Assembly (NCBI GenBank): GCA_037178625.1
Contig: CM074142.1
Span: forward strand, 434,001 to 498,000
Source of the DNA: Skeletonema tropicum
Taxonomy: Eukaryota; Bacillariophyta; Thalassiosirophyceae; Thalassiosirales; Thalassiosiraceae
Reading direction: 5' to 3'
DNA: 64,000 bases
The notes under the pieces were generated by a model, which was not told where the DNA came from, made no database searches, and was given only the letters and a program-made list of their open reading frames with translations. Shown piece after piece: positions 31,286 through 42,000 of this stretch. Within the stretch, counting starts at the first letter, position 1, and each line of letters begins with the position of its first letter. The position numbers and the translations under genes are program-made.

Positions 31286-31465
31286 ATGACACAAACACTA
31301 CTAACTGCACTCTTGCTCGTGCGTGGTAAGTACGCCGTAGTCCGTAGCACTTCTATCCTATCGGAAGTATGGGAAGATTGGGAAGGAAAAGATTGGGAAA
31401 GAGCAACACCGGATGACTATCTTGAAGAGTTTTTCGCACCAGACTGCCTAGTTACACTATCTTGA
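31286..31465 (+). CDS. Small 59-residue ORF ending in a tandem duplication
   Basis: ATG 31286 opens MTQTLLTALLLVRGKYAVV, then an acidic, Trp-containing stretch (EVWEDWEGKDWERATPDDYL) and stops inside the second copy of a 40-bp duplication. The N-terminus is weakly signal-like. GTAAGTA after codon 13 could be a splice donor, making this the first exon of an unrecognised gene. Nothing downstream confirms that. Confidence 0.3.
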   Translation: MTQTLLTALLLVRGKYAVVRSTSILSEVWEDWEGKDWERATPDDYLEEFFAPDCLVTLS

Positions 31466-31495
31466 AGAGTTTTTCGCACCAGACTGCCTAGTTAC
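31416..31495. repeat. Perfect tandem duplication, 2 x 40 bp
   Basis: ACTATCTTGAAGAGTTTTTC and the following 20 bases occur twice in a row, identical. 40 is not a multiple of 3, so the duplication shifts any frame that crosses it. Confidence 0.85.
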
Positions 31496-31562
31496 ATCTT
31501 GAACTGGAGACACAAATGCACCGTACTATATCATCTTTTCCTCAATTTAACCAAGCAACGCT

Positions 31563-32907
31563 TCAGAACAATTGCCGTCCGCTTTGTCCACGATATTCTC
31601 CTGTAGGCATTAGAAAAAGATCCGGAAGATCTCCTCCAACTACCACCACATCTCCATGACTATCTCCCAATCTTGACAGCGGTGCGTGTCCAAACCAATA
31701 GAGCACAAGTCCAGGTCCAAATCTATGTACATACGTTTCTACTTGAGGCAGCACACTATTTGTGTGGGTATCAACGTCACCAAACAATGCTTTCGAGTCT
31801 ATCCAACAGATGATTTTCCACTCGTACTCGTCCTCATTGTCAAAGTTGCCTTGCGGAGGCTTCTTCTTTCGCACTTTTAGACCTACTGGACATGAAAGTA
31901 ATACATCTGGTGTCTTTGCAGTACCACGCTTTCTTAGTTGCTCTTCTGTCTCGAATGGGATACCCATGTTTTTCAATGTGTACTCTAGTAGTAGTTCATA
32001 CTCAATGCCAACATTGTGTCGTTCCTTATCCGATCGAGGGCCATAAATTGGGTCAGAATCAACTGCCTCTCTGACTTCTAACGATAAACGAGACAGTGGA
32101 ATAAGATTTGGATTATCATTTCTATCGTCGCATGGTGACGGTGGAATTGGAATTGAGTCGGCTGTACTTGTAGTATTGGAAGAAACCTTTTCTGAAAAGA
32201 GATACTCGGGCAATATGGAAGTGGATGCACATCCCAACATTTTCTCTGGATGGCGGAGAGATAGAGTGATGAATTTCCTCGTGGCAGCCGAGGCTTTTGT
32301 CGTGTTATTGGCGGTGTTTTTGCCATTACTCCTGCCAGCACCACTGAATTGTTGTTCTTGGTGGATGTTTCCATTGTTTCCAGTCGATGGTTGCTGTCTG
32401 GTAGGAAGAACTGCCACATTTTCCACAATGAATCTTGCCATCATGGCTGGTGGGTAGTTGCACTTCTTCGCCAATTTGAGAATGGAGGTTCCGTTGAGAT
32501 AAGATTTGACATGCCTCATTGTTTGATTTCGAACTGAATGAGAGGTGCGCTTCATGTGTGTGACATGAGCGTTGCGAAAGAGTGAATTCAATGCCTGAAA
32601 TCGTTTTCAGTAGCAGCAAAAGTTGGTTGAGTAAAAGTTCTGGTTGACTGCTGATAGCTTGCGATATAGTATCATAGCCACAGCAGTACATGATGAATGA
32701 TTGACAAGTTCATCCGAAATGTATATCATCAGCGCAGATAATATATCTTCTTACCTGAACAGAAACGCCAAGTTCTTTTGACACTCTTGTCATCTCTGCT
32801 GAAAACAAATCCGTCGAGAAAAGCATATCATGACCCGCCGACACAGCTTCTCGGCACCATGCCTCGGCTCTGTCGTAGCTTTCACTGCTGCACTCATGGC
32901 ATGACAT
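31563..32907 (-). CDS. CDIN1: CDIN1 (C15orf41)-like PD-(D/E)xK nuclease; one intron (32595-32754)
   Basis: Exon 1 (32907-32755, 51 codons) and exon 2 (32594-31563) join in phase 0 through GTAAGA…TTTCAG, giving ELGVSVQ|ALNSLFRNAHVTHMKRTSH, which aligns with the SQATLLSIF…HIKRTH region of human CDIN1. An HTH-like part follows (YLNGTSILKLAKKCNYPPAM), then a disordered insert, then the nuclease core: Asp in AKTPDVLLSCPV, the D-x-K box in CWIDSKALFGD, and the signature HRFGPGLVLYWFGHAPLSRL. CDIN1 binds codanin-1, which controls histone chaperone ASF1 import; its nuclease role is unproven. Protein length ~394, longer than human (~281) through the Ser/Asn-rich insert. Confidence 0.85.
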
Positions 32908-33088
32908 GATGGTTGGTGTTATTTATGGTAGCGTTAGCGGTGGCACAACATATAGTACAACATTGACATGGTGAAAAGTGAAAAGGTAAGGAATAACGTG
33001 AAACTTCTCGAACATTTGATTCTCCTTTTTCCTATTCCAAAATCCGACAAAATTCGACACCATGAACGATGATTTTATTATCTGTTAG

Positions 33089-34203
33089 GTAGCGTTTCGG
33101 CCAGGAATCCCTTGGATATTTCGGCACTTTTGAGTATCCCGAGGGATATTTTTTCGCCAAAAATCGCTAAAAAATATCCTTTTATTTGGACAAGCTTATC
33201 TTGATAGCTGGAGCGTTTCTGATGTCAATAATACTATTGTTCACTCATCAAATCACATTTAATCACTTTTTATATCCAAAATCACTCACTTGGCCATTAT
33301 TACAGCGCAAGAACGTCCGTAGCTGCAACACATCTCCCACTATGCTGTCACCAACAATCCTCCGGATGAAATTCCTGGCCTCAGCTTCTTGCGCAGCTTT
33401 CGTTTCTTCTTCCTTCTTCCTCTGGCTGAGGACAGTGATTATTTCATTCACTCCCAAACACTGTAAAGATTGTATTATCTCCATCCACGCACGCATTCCA
33501 GCAATATCATTGTTCGTCTTGCAGGTTTGCCTCTTTTCAATTGCAACATAAAAGCACGATACTGCATCAGAAATGAGTTGAAATTGATTCTTAAACCGCG
33601 GTGCTGTTTCATTAATCTTCTGCAACAGCTTCTCAGCTCTATCACAGTAGTCTTCTGGCTCAGGTTTCATATTACGAAGATTTTCAAGGTCAAACTTCCA
33701 GCTATCGAGTTCGTGTATCTCCTCTAGAGAAGGCAGGTAAAAATTTCTTTATTTGCCTCTTTCTGCCTCTTCTTTGCTAATTCCTCCTCCGGCAAAGCCT
33801 GCGGCTTCAAATGACCATCATCACCGGTGCTGCCGGGGGCTGGTGCTGTTGTGCGTGGATCTTTGGATTTCTCCATTGTGTTGAAAGACAGAATAGGGCG
33901 AAAGACCGAATTAATACACGGATGGCGACAAAAATAATGCAACACAGCAACAGCCACTACTGAATCTGTCTGTAGTGTTGGCAGGGCGAGGGAGCTGTCG
34001 GCAAGTACATAGTAGTGTCGGCTGTCGGCCATGCTGGTGCGGTGAGCTCAACGCATCCTGGTGGAAGGAAGGCTCTGGCGGACTTTTTGAGATGGTGTCC
34101 TGTCACATCATGTAGACTTTTGTACGTAGGAACTAGTAAATAATCAGGGATATTTTTTGGGATATTTTGCAGGGGTGGGCGGGCTACCTGGCCGAAACGC
34201 TAC
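33089..34203. mobile_element. 1115-bp TIR element with TGTTAG target duplication, upstream of U2AF35
   Basis: Perfect terminal inverted repeats GTAGCGTTTCGGCCAGG…CCTGGCCGAAACGCTAC are flanked by TGTTAG on both sides (33083-33088 and 34204-34209). Excision would restore an unbroken TATCTGTTAGGTATTG. Sub-terminal sequence is AT-rich with repeated GGATATTTT. It ends 145 bp before the U2AF35 start codon. It carries a short gene on the minus strand but no recognisable transposase. A 6-bp duplication does not fit the common superfamilies I can name with certainty. Confidence 0.8.
33263..33876 (-). CDS. Unknown protein carried by the 33089-34203 element; one frame break
   Basis: From ATG 33876 the frame reads MEKSKDPRTTAPAPGSTGDD and KPQALPEEELAKKRQKEANK. 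At an AAATTTTT run (~33747) it shifts and continues FYLPSLEEIHELDSWKFDLE, then a helical region (DYCDRAEKLLQKINETAPRF) ending VSDFGYKK. About 205 residues in all, no known domain, mostly helical. It may be a captured host gene or an accessory protein. Confidence 0.35.
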
Positions 34204-34348
34204 TGTTAGGTATTGAAACTGTCGCGGCGGCACATCATATTACTTGTTATTATTGACAGCGTGACCTTGCTTTGGGCGGCGGATATTGATTCTAGCTTAC
34301 TCTACAAATATCCGCCACCGGTCATCGAAATAAAATCCCCAAGAAAAA

Positions 34349-35077
34349 ATGGCCAAGCATCTCGCACGAATCCACGGCACCGAAGAGGACAAGGTCAACT
34401 GTCCATTCTACTTCAAAATCGGCGCCTGTCGACACGGAGACCGATGCTCCCGGATCCATCACCGGCCGGCTTTCTCGCCAACCATACTCATTAAACATAT
34501 TTTCAAACATCCCATGCGAGAGGCGGAGCTGCTTGCCGCGAGGGAGGGGCGGAGCGTGGATGGGATTGTCGTCGATGAGGCCAAGGCGAGGGAGGATTTC
34601 CTGGTCTTTTTTGAGGACATGTACGTCGAGTTGAGCAAATTCGGAAGGCTTGATGCGCTGCATATTTGCGATAATGTGGGGGATCACATGATCGGGCACG
34701 TGTATGCCAAATTTTCAGACGAGGAAGAAGCGGCCGATGCGCTCAATGTCATGAATGGGAGGTTTTATGATGGAAGGAAGTTGGAGGTGGAATTCAGTCC
34801 TGTCACCGACTTTCTTGAGGCAAGATGTAGGGACTTTGACGAAGACAGTTGTCGCAGGGGGGGATTCTGTAACTTTATGCACATCAAGCCGGTGCCAATG
34901 TGCTTGATTCGAGACATGGAAGAGGATGCAGATGAGGAGAGGAGGAGGGAGGATATGGAGCGTGCAGAGCGACGTCGAAAGGATAGGCGTCGCCGTAGGA
35001 GAGACCGAGATCGTGATAGGAAGAGGAGAAGTCGCTCCAGAAGTAGATCGGAATCACGATCAACTAGCAGGGGATGA
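34349..35077 (+). CDS. U2AF1: U2AF 35-kDa subunit (splicing factor)
   Basis: A single exon of 242 residues. Order of domains: zinc finger 1 (NCPFYFKIGACRHGDRCSRI, C-x7-C-x5-C-x3-H), the U2AF-homology RRM (ALHICDNVGDHMIGHVYAKF; GRFYDGRKLEVEFSPVTDF), zinc finger 2 (CRDFDEDSCRRGGFCNFMH) and a C-terminal Arg/Ser region ending in SRSRSRSESRSTSRG. U2AF35 binds the AG at 3' splice sites as a dimer with U2AF65. All zinc ligands are present. The start MAKHLARIHGTEEDKVNCPF aligns with the human start, so no 5' exon is missing. The TIR element upstream has separated it from its older promoter. Confidence 0.95.
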   Translation: MAKHLARIHGTEEDKVNCPFYFKIGACRHGDRCSRIHHRPAFSPTILIKHIFKHPMREAELLAAREGRSVDGIVVDEAKAREDFLVFFEDMYVELSKFGRLDALHICDNVGDHMIGHVYAKFSDEEEAADALNVMNGRFYDGRKLEVEFSPVTDFLEARCRDFDEDSCRRGGFCNFMHIKPVPMCLIRDMEEDADEERRREDMERAERRRKDRRRRRRDRDRDRKRRSRSRSRSESRSTSRG

Positions 35078-35630
35078 TAATTATATTATCTGCAGGACAA
35101 ACGCTGTCTGCAAAACCTCATTTATTCTAAATAACGCTAGCAACTGCCCAACTATTCAGGTTCAAAGCAATCAGTGTCTGAAGTCAAAGTAATGTTTCTA
35201 TCAAACCCACACAACAAATAGACCTTTGTCTCGAGTTCTTCTCTTGAACAAAGTCGCACGCATGTATTTATCCTCACATATGTGGCTTCACCTTCCATTC
35301 GTACTTCGCTGCACGGTCCCCCAACAACTATAGTATCGATGAACCGCCTTAGTCGTCTTTGATATGTGTGGGCAGGTATAAGTATTATATGTATGTGAAC
35401 TGTGATCTATTGTGAATGATGTGTGCGCGCGATATGTGGGCAAGAGACGCAAATGCGCCAAATTCGCACTCAAAAAAGATATTTGCTGGATTTCCGTCAC
35501 CGACCGCCGTCGCCGTCATCTTTGCTGTGGCGCAACGTCCATCGTACTCGTCTGATAGAGTAACTGATAACACTGAATCATACTGAATTACTCCTAATAA
35601 GCTTGCGGCTGTGTTAATTGTTCGCCCATA
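35078..35630. other. Intergenic region, U2AF35 to Ycf49-like gene
   Basis: About 550 bp without a gene, repeat or structured RNA that I can identify. Confidence 0.4.
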
Positions 35631-36956
35631 ATGATGATACCGCGGCTCCAGCTCCTACTAATAATAGCGCTATGCGTTGCCGTCGTGACAGTCGATGCAT
35701 TTGCTCCTCCGATCGCAGCTACGAGGCACTTCACTACAACAGCTACAGCTACAGCGACAGCACACAACATGATGCCAATGTCGGACGTACTGCAAAATAC
35801 AATAATGAATCTTGATCAACTCAACAACTCCATCCTCACAATGGATCAAGCTGCGGCAGAGACACTCGCTGGACCCTTCTTCGGCCTGTCTCTTTTTCCG
35901 TACCTCGCATTCCTCTATTTTCTCAATGTGCCTCAGAATGAGACGCCAAAGGGAGTCACCGTTGGATTTGCGACTTGTTTGCTCTTCGTATTCTTGACAA
36001 TACCGGCGGCTATTGGGGCCAAGGTGTGGTATGGCGTCAGTCTGGCAGATAGTGATTGGCTGCATGGAAGTGCAGAGAGTTTGCTAACGGTGACGAACTT
36101 GGTGACAGTAATTGCATTCCGACAAGCTTTGAGTTACAAGGAGCAAGAGATGGATGGTGTAGGGTCATCAATGCCAGAGAGTATGGTGAGCTACCGACCA
36201 ATGGTCAATCTAGTGGGAGTTCTGACGCTAACCGCTGGGCTGACTGCCTTCGTCCCAGGGCTCATGGGCGCAGATGTTCACACGCCATATCTAAACGGAT
36301 TCATGGACCTTCCATTTCTATTGAGTGCCAGACATCCAGAGCCAGAAAATGCATTGACAGTTGCTTGTTGGATTATTCATATTACGAGTTTGGTTGAATT
36401 TCTCGTTGCGATGGGTTTCTGCTGGAGATGGGCAGACGTTTCAAACAACAATAGATGGAGGGGACTAACTTGGGGGTTGCTTCCATTGCATTCTAGTGGA
36501 ATCACGGCTTGCACGTATCATTTATTTTACAATTCTATTCCAGTGCTTGTCCCTCTGCAAGCCATGTTGACTTGTCTTGGTAACACAACGGCAATGTTTG
36601 CGGCGTACAGGATTGCAGTCTCTAATGGATGGAGTGCTCCGTGGGGAGATATTCTTGCGTTGAATGAGGACAATGACTCCAAAACAAACATACAGGAAGA
36701 GGAATCTCAGTCATTGGTTGGATTCGAAGATCTTGGAGATGTCCTTGCAACTGATAACGATTGGACCTTCATCGCAAAATTGTTCGCTGGGTGTGCGGTT
36801 GCTTCATATTTAGTCAAATATGGAGAGTTGTGGTTTGACTTTCCATTTGAAAGCGAACTGTATCTGTCTCTTGCTATCATTTTTATTCCATCGCTATTAA
36901 ATTCCTTCAAGTGGTGGAAGCGCTCGCAGGATCCCACCTTTGATGGTTGGTTTTAG
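35631..36956 (+). CDS. Plastid membrane protein with DUF3593-like and Ycf49 (DUF2499)-like domains fused
   Basis: 441 residues in one exon. A signal peptide (LQLLLIIALCVAVVTVDA) is followed directly by FAPPIAATRHFTTTATATAT: the ASAFAP-type cleavage site and Ser/Thr-rich transit peptide of complex plastids. The DUF3593-like half contains GPFFGLSLFPYLAFLYFL and SLADSDWLHGSAESLLTVTN. The Ycf49-like half contains ACWIIHITSLVEFLVAMGFC, RGLTWGLLPLHSSGITACTY and a Cys/Asn-rich helix. Some seven to nine membrane helices in all. In cyanobacteria and plants the two domains are usually separate neighbours, and both are of unknown function. A thylakoid or inner-envelope location is inferred. An ATG one codon later is equally possible. 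Confidence 0.85.
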   Translation: MMIPRLQLLLIIALCVAVVTVDAFAPPIAATRHFTTTATATATAHNMMPMSDVLQNTIMNLDQLNNSILTMDQAAAETLAGPFFGLSLFPYLAFLYFLNVPQNETPKGVTVGFATCLLFVFLTIPAAIGAKVWYGVSLADSDWLHGSAESLLTVTNLVTVIAFRQALSYKEQEMDGVGSSMPESMVSYRPMVNLVGVLTLTAGLTAFVPGLMGADVHTPYLNGFMDLPFLLSARHPEPENALTVACWIIHITSLVEFLVAMGFCWRWADVSNNNRWRGLTWGLLPLHSSGITACTYHLFYNSIPVLVPLQAMLTCLGNTTAMFAAYRIAVSNGWSAPWGDILALNEDNDSKTNIQEEESQSLVGFEDLGDVLATDNDWTFIAKLFAGCAVASYLVKYGELWFDFPFESELYLSLAIIFIPSLLNSFKWWKRSQDPTFDGWF

Positions 36957-37094
36957 AGAAGAAAAATGATATGGGAATGCAAACATCAAATGACATCTAA
37001 GATACTACTCATCATAACAATCGAATATAAAATAAAAGTGCCGCGAAGTTCTTGCGAGGTATGAATTGTTCTGTTGCATACCAGTCTAAAACTA

Positions 37095-37553
37095 GTCTGT
37101 ACCTTAAGATAAGAGTCTGGACCTAAAGATGCGCTGAATTTTCTATCTGCTCGTTCTGGACGAGTTCTTGCCCGATTCGAGTGAAACCAAGACAGAGGGA
37201 GTTAGCGATGGTGTTGTAGGAGAGGTCTGCATACTCGGTTCGGACAATAGAATCGTTTAGGAGACCATTGAGGGGAGTGTACCTATGGTGAAAAGATTAG
37301 CTGAAACTGAAATATCCTGAATTTTTAAAATGAATAGTTTTGCTGTTTTCATTTTCAGCGAATCTTTTCACCATAGGTACACTCCCCTCAATGGTCTCCT
37401 AAACGATTCTATGGTCCGAACCGAGTATGCAGACCTCTCCTACAACATCATAGCTAACTCCCTCTGTCTTGGTTTCACTCGAATCGGGCAAGAACTTGTC
37501 CCGAACGAACAGATAGAAAATTCAGCACATCTTAAGGTACAGACTCGTATCTT
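37095..37553. repeat. Long inverted repeat, ~200-bp arms, ~35-bp loop
   Basis: The left arm (about 37095-37308) reads TTGCCCGATTCGAGTGAAAC … CCTATGGTGAAAAGATTAGC. The right arm (about 37346-37553) is its reverse complement with a few substitutions. The loop is AT-rich. The 81-codon frame across the right arm is a by-product. No gene is visible. It could be a foldback transposon or a hairpin-RNA locus. It ends about 100 bp before the small LTR element. Confidence 0.85.
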
Positions 37554-37650
37554 CGTACGACAGCTGGCGTTTTAAACGCCAGTAGACTCACCGTCGCACT
37601 TTTTAAATATTTGATGAACGCTAGTAAAACTCGCTTAAAGCTAGTAAACA

Positions 37651-37771
37651 TGTTAGTATCCTCGATCTCCCTACTTCCAATCGATGCTATTGATAGATTA
37701 GATAGGAGATAAAAGATAATGATTAGAGTATTTCCGTACTCTACTTGTATCTACGTACGTGTAATCTAACA
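37651..37771 (-). repeat. 3' LTR (intact, 121 bp) of the small LTR element
   Basis: TGTTAGTATCCTCG…AATCTAACA. It matches the split LTR at 38997-39059 + 42622-42679 over its whole length. Confidence 0.9.
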
Positions 37772-37834
37772 CCCCCCCACAATTCGATATCACGTAGTCG
37801 ATATCGGATTGTACCAAATAGCATCTCTATCCTT

Positions 37835-38968
37835 TCAATAAAGGACAAAGGAAGTCCACTTTACAATGAGTGACGTGACCAAGTTGTCTCCAACATCATT
37901 GGGGTAATCAAGGGTTGTTTTTGTAACTGAATCATCTGGGTTACCCCGGTCGATCCCAGGATTCCACTGGCTACCATAAAGACCCATTTGATCGCCTGAA
38001 TGCATTAAGGTAACGGGAATATCAGCCACTAGGTAACCTTCGTCAATCATAAACGACCACGGTTTTGCCTGCACTCCAGAGTTAGTTCCAATAATATTCT
38101 GCTGATCCACATCGTTCATCTTAGGTCCAATACATTTCCTCTGCTCAACATCGGTTGTCTTAGTTCCAATACAGTTCCGCTGCTTAACATCGGTTGTTTG
38201 AGTTCCAATACGTTTCCTCTGCTCAACTTCAGTTGTCTTAGTTTCAACACAATTCCACTGCTCAATTTCAATTTTGTTAGTTCCAATACGAGTCCTCTGC
38301 GCGCTATCATTCAGCACTATATCCGCTGCTGTAACCTCAGTCGGTTCAAGCTTCATGGAGCTCTCTTCTTCATCAGTATTGTATTCGTCCTCAACCTTCG
38401 GTTCAAGCTTCATGGAACTCTCTTCTTCATCAGTATTGTATTCGTCCTCAACCTTCGGTTCAAGCTTCATGAAACTCTCTTCTTCATCAGTATTGTATTC
38501 GTCCTCAACCTCAAATGCAATATGATTTCGCTGAGTTGCTGCTAAAAAAATCTTCCCCGCTGTTTCCAGGTCGTGTTGGAGTTGTGGAAGAGTTTCTACT
38601 AATTCCTCATACTCGTCACTGTCTTCATAATTAAATGGTTCATACTGAGTAGATTGCTCAGAGTCGTCAAAGGTGTTAATAAGAGTATCCAAGTTGTGTA
38701 GCATGTTATCATGGGCTGCGTACACATCGTCGGCGTCCTCGACTGGTAAGTACCTAATTGATGTTGTTTGCTTTGTAGGAGGTGTGTCACTGATAAATGT
38801 TGGTGAATCTACACGTAGTGTTGTTGCTCCGTTAATAATATTGTCATGGCATGTACCTTGTGGAGGTGTGGCAATGACAATTTTGTTTAATAGCGCATGA
38901 GTTGCGCCGCCAACAAATTCGTTGGTTGCCAAATTCACAAATGGAATTATGGCATAAATGAACTTCAT
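37835..38968 (-). CDS. Unknown 377-residue acidic protein with two tandem-repeat blocks, in the small LTR element
   Basis: It starts at ATG 38968, only 29 bp after the 5' LTR, and ends 63 bp before the 3' LTR, so it is the element's own product. The N-terminus (MKFIYAIIPFVNLATNEFVG) is weakly hydrophobic. Residues ~155-212 carry three near-identical 19-residue units, VEDEYNTDEEESSMKLEPK. Residues ~230-300 carry five to six 13-residue units of the type TTDVEQRKCIGTK. The C-terminus has no known domain. No protease, nucleocapsid zinc knuckle or polymerase motif is present. It could be a divergent Gag-like protein or a captured host sequence. Intact frame despite the repeats suggests selection or youth. 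Confidence 0.6.
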   Translation of the reverse strand: MKFIYAIIPFVNLATNEFVGGATHALLNKIVIATPPQGTCHDNIINGATTLRVDSPTFISDTPPTKQTTSIRYLPVEDADDVYAAHDNMLHNLDTLINTFDDSEQSTQYEPFNYEDSDEYEELVETLPQLQHDLETAGKIFLAATQRNHIAFEVEDEYNTDEEESFMKLEPKVEDEYNTDEEESSMKLEPKVEDEYNTDEEESSMKLEPTEVTAADIVLNDSAQRTRIGTNKIEIEQWNCVETKTTEVEQRKRIGTQTTDVKQRNCIGTKTTDVEQRKCIGPKMNDVDQQNIIGTNSGVQAKPWSFMIDEGYLVADIPVTLMHSGDQMGLYGSQWNPGIDRGNPDDSVTKTTLDYPNDVGDNLVTSLIVKWTSFVLY

Positions 38969-39059
38969 TGTTGGTGATTGTATAGGCTCTATAACCTGTT
39001 AGTATCCTCGATCTCCCTACTTCCAATCGATGCTATTGATAGATTAGATAGGAGATAAA

Positions 39060-42000
39060 TAGGGGTTGGTCCCGTCCCGGTCTCGGCACCGTCCCGAGAC
39101 TCGAGACGGGACAGGGTCCGTCGAGACGAGATCCCGGGATGTCTCGAGATTTTCAACAAGAAGGTAAGCAATGATTAAAAGGGACACAGAACAAACAAAT
39201 AACTATCTATTACGGACTCTTAGACTACTTATTACTCATCGTTCTGGCCAGCATCGATTGGATCCCCGTTCTCATCCTTGTCCTCAAAAGAAGGAGGGAG
39301 TAGGAACTCAGTCAAGGGCACCCCAGGCATGAGTTCATCCCAATGTTTGCGGATGAGGCTTGTATTTTCTTCGACAAACATGATGCGAGAAGTGACAATA
39401 GGATCAATGCAAGATCGCTTTGCTGTGACAACTCTGGCTGCCCTGCTCCAGATTCTTTCCGAGGGAGCGGACGTTGCTGGAATACACAGGTACTCTCGTG
39501 CAAGTGTTGCAAGTTCAGGGAATTGGTGAGCGAGTTGTTTCCAACGCTTCAATGGATCATTGAACTTTCCTCCTTCTTTTATCGGCAATTGCTCAACGAG
39601 TTCGTAAGCCTTAAGCTGGGCTTCACATCTGATCCGAATATTTTCATCAGTCACTTCATCATCATTTGCTGCTGCATCATCGTCGAAATCAAACGCACCT
39701 AAGAAAGCGAAGCTCGTATCTTCTGATTTAGAAGATACTTGCGCTTCTCCATTACTTCCACCTTCACCACCGTTATCATTCGTATTTGGATTGGTCGCCT
39801 TCGCGACATCAACCATTAGGTCAAGAATCATAGCACGCAAATCATCATACTGTTCAGGAATCATCCAATGTTTTTCCAAGCCCTTCCTGCAGCGAGGATC
39901 AAGGAATGCTGCAATGAAAAAATTTGGATGCACACTTACATAGCGATTGCGTGCACCAATCTGAACTTCGCGGGTGAACCTCACTTTGCCTTCAGCTTCG
40001 GGAATGTATCGTTTTTCGTCGAAATCTTTGAGGAGAGTCTCGACCAATCTTTTGACCGGCTCTTTGGTGTTGGGATTGCTCAGTACTTTGACGAAGTGTT
40101 TCCTGATTTGGAATATTGCCATTACTACTAAAGATCCAGTGGGGTACTTGTCACCTTCGAGTAGACGTTGCCACGTTGCCATCATCCTGAGAGCATCCTC
40201 GATCTGTTCTAGCACAATCCATTGATCATCTTCTAATAAAGTGCAATCAACTTCTTGGTTAAGAGACAAAGCAACTAAAGCTGGCTTTAGGAGTCGTAGC
40301 CGCTTCAGAGCGCGATAGGTGGACCACCACCTTGTAATAGCATCTTGAATTAAACGCTTGGGAATGTAGCCCTCTACGCCGTAGAGACCAAGATTACAAT
40401 CTTCCTGGTACTTAAGTAATTTCTTAGTTGCCTGCGTTGACTTTGTGAAGTATTCTATAAGCTTCCGAGCTTTGGCCATTGCGTTGTCGGCTCCTGGGAT
40501 GTTTTTATCTGAATAGAGAGTTGCATCAACTTATTAGACCAGGACGAGTCAATTCATATTCAATAATGGCAATGATGTTCAATTGCGACTTACCTTCAAA
40601 AGCTTGAACTGCATTACACTGAAGAACATGGTCTGTGCAATATGCGTGTGCCTGGCCATTGTCACCGAGATACTGCCCGAATTTTCCCATGCTAGCAGTT
40701 GTATCCGTCACACCCAGCTTCATCTGATCCAAGGATAAATCATACTCGTCAAATACTCTTTTGCAGTCCTCATAAATAAGTTGACCAGTAGTACTACCTT
40801 CGAATACCTTAAAGTCGATCATACTGCTGCACAACTCCCAGTCACTGTTGATGTAGTGGCTTGTAATCGTCTGGTAAGTCGCGCTATCTTTGCCCGTCCA
40901 GTGGTCTGTCGTCCAGGAAACCTTGTGCTTGCGTAACTCAATCTTCACCGCATTCTCAGCCAACTTGCCAAGATGGAGAACGTTGTCCCTCACTGCTTTT
41001 GACGACACATTGGTAACTTGATCAGCATCCCTGTGAAAGACCGCGAACATTCTGCGGAACGCTGGCTTCTCGACGACGTTGAGTGGTTGGCATTCAGTCA
41101 TGACAAAATTCGTACATACACTGATGAACTCCGGTTTCAATTGATCAACAGTCTTATCCTTCACCTTCCTTGGAAATGCAGAGGTCACTAATGCCTGACT
41201 TCTCTTGGGTGCTTCAAACTTGGCTGTGCCTACGCCCTTCATTTTCTCCCACGCTTTGAAGTGACGACTTTTTAAGTGCCTGTTCATGCCCGTTGTGTTG
41301 GAATCCTTACACGCAATCTCTGTGTACTTTGTTTCACCGCTAGCAACGTAGCAGAGATAGCAGACTGCGACATCTTTCTTCCCTGGATGCGTGGCACGAT
41401 TATACAGCCGGTAATGACCCCAAACTGGCGCCGTCCTATTGGGAGGAGCTTTCACAAGAGCAACAGTGACTTCATCTTCGTCTCCTTCCAGATGAATAAC
41501 TTCCTTGGCCGAGGCAGAAGCAGTGGCAGCAGACGATGATCGCCCCAACTTGTGCTTCACCTGCTTCGCCAACTTCGCGGCTGCCTTCTTCTTTGTGTCG
41601 CCCTTCGTCTTCGAAACGACATTCTTTGAGGCAGTCTTCTTAGAAGTGGCAGAAGCACTAGCATCCTGTGTGTTTGGAGCAGCAGCAGCAGGCTTAAGAT
41701 GTGAGTACTTTGACAAATAGCACTTCCACGCATATTCTGAAGCGTGTTCGATGGTCCGGGGATAGGTATCAAAAGAACTTACCCCAGCAGCCTTCAACAT
41801 GGCATCGACCATATCCTCCTTTCCTGATTCACATTCGAACGCTGCTGCTAGGTTTTGTTTATCGGAGCTTAGGTCGATGATATTTGATGCAGAAGCGATA
41901 GAAGTGACACTAGTCTGAGGAGGTGTTCTTGGTTCACCTCTAACCCAATCCTTAGGTGCTCCTTTCCCTTTCAGTGGCATTGCAAACTTTCTCAACTCTT

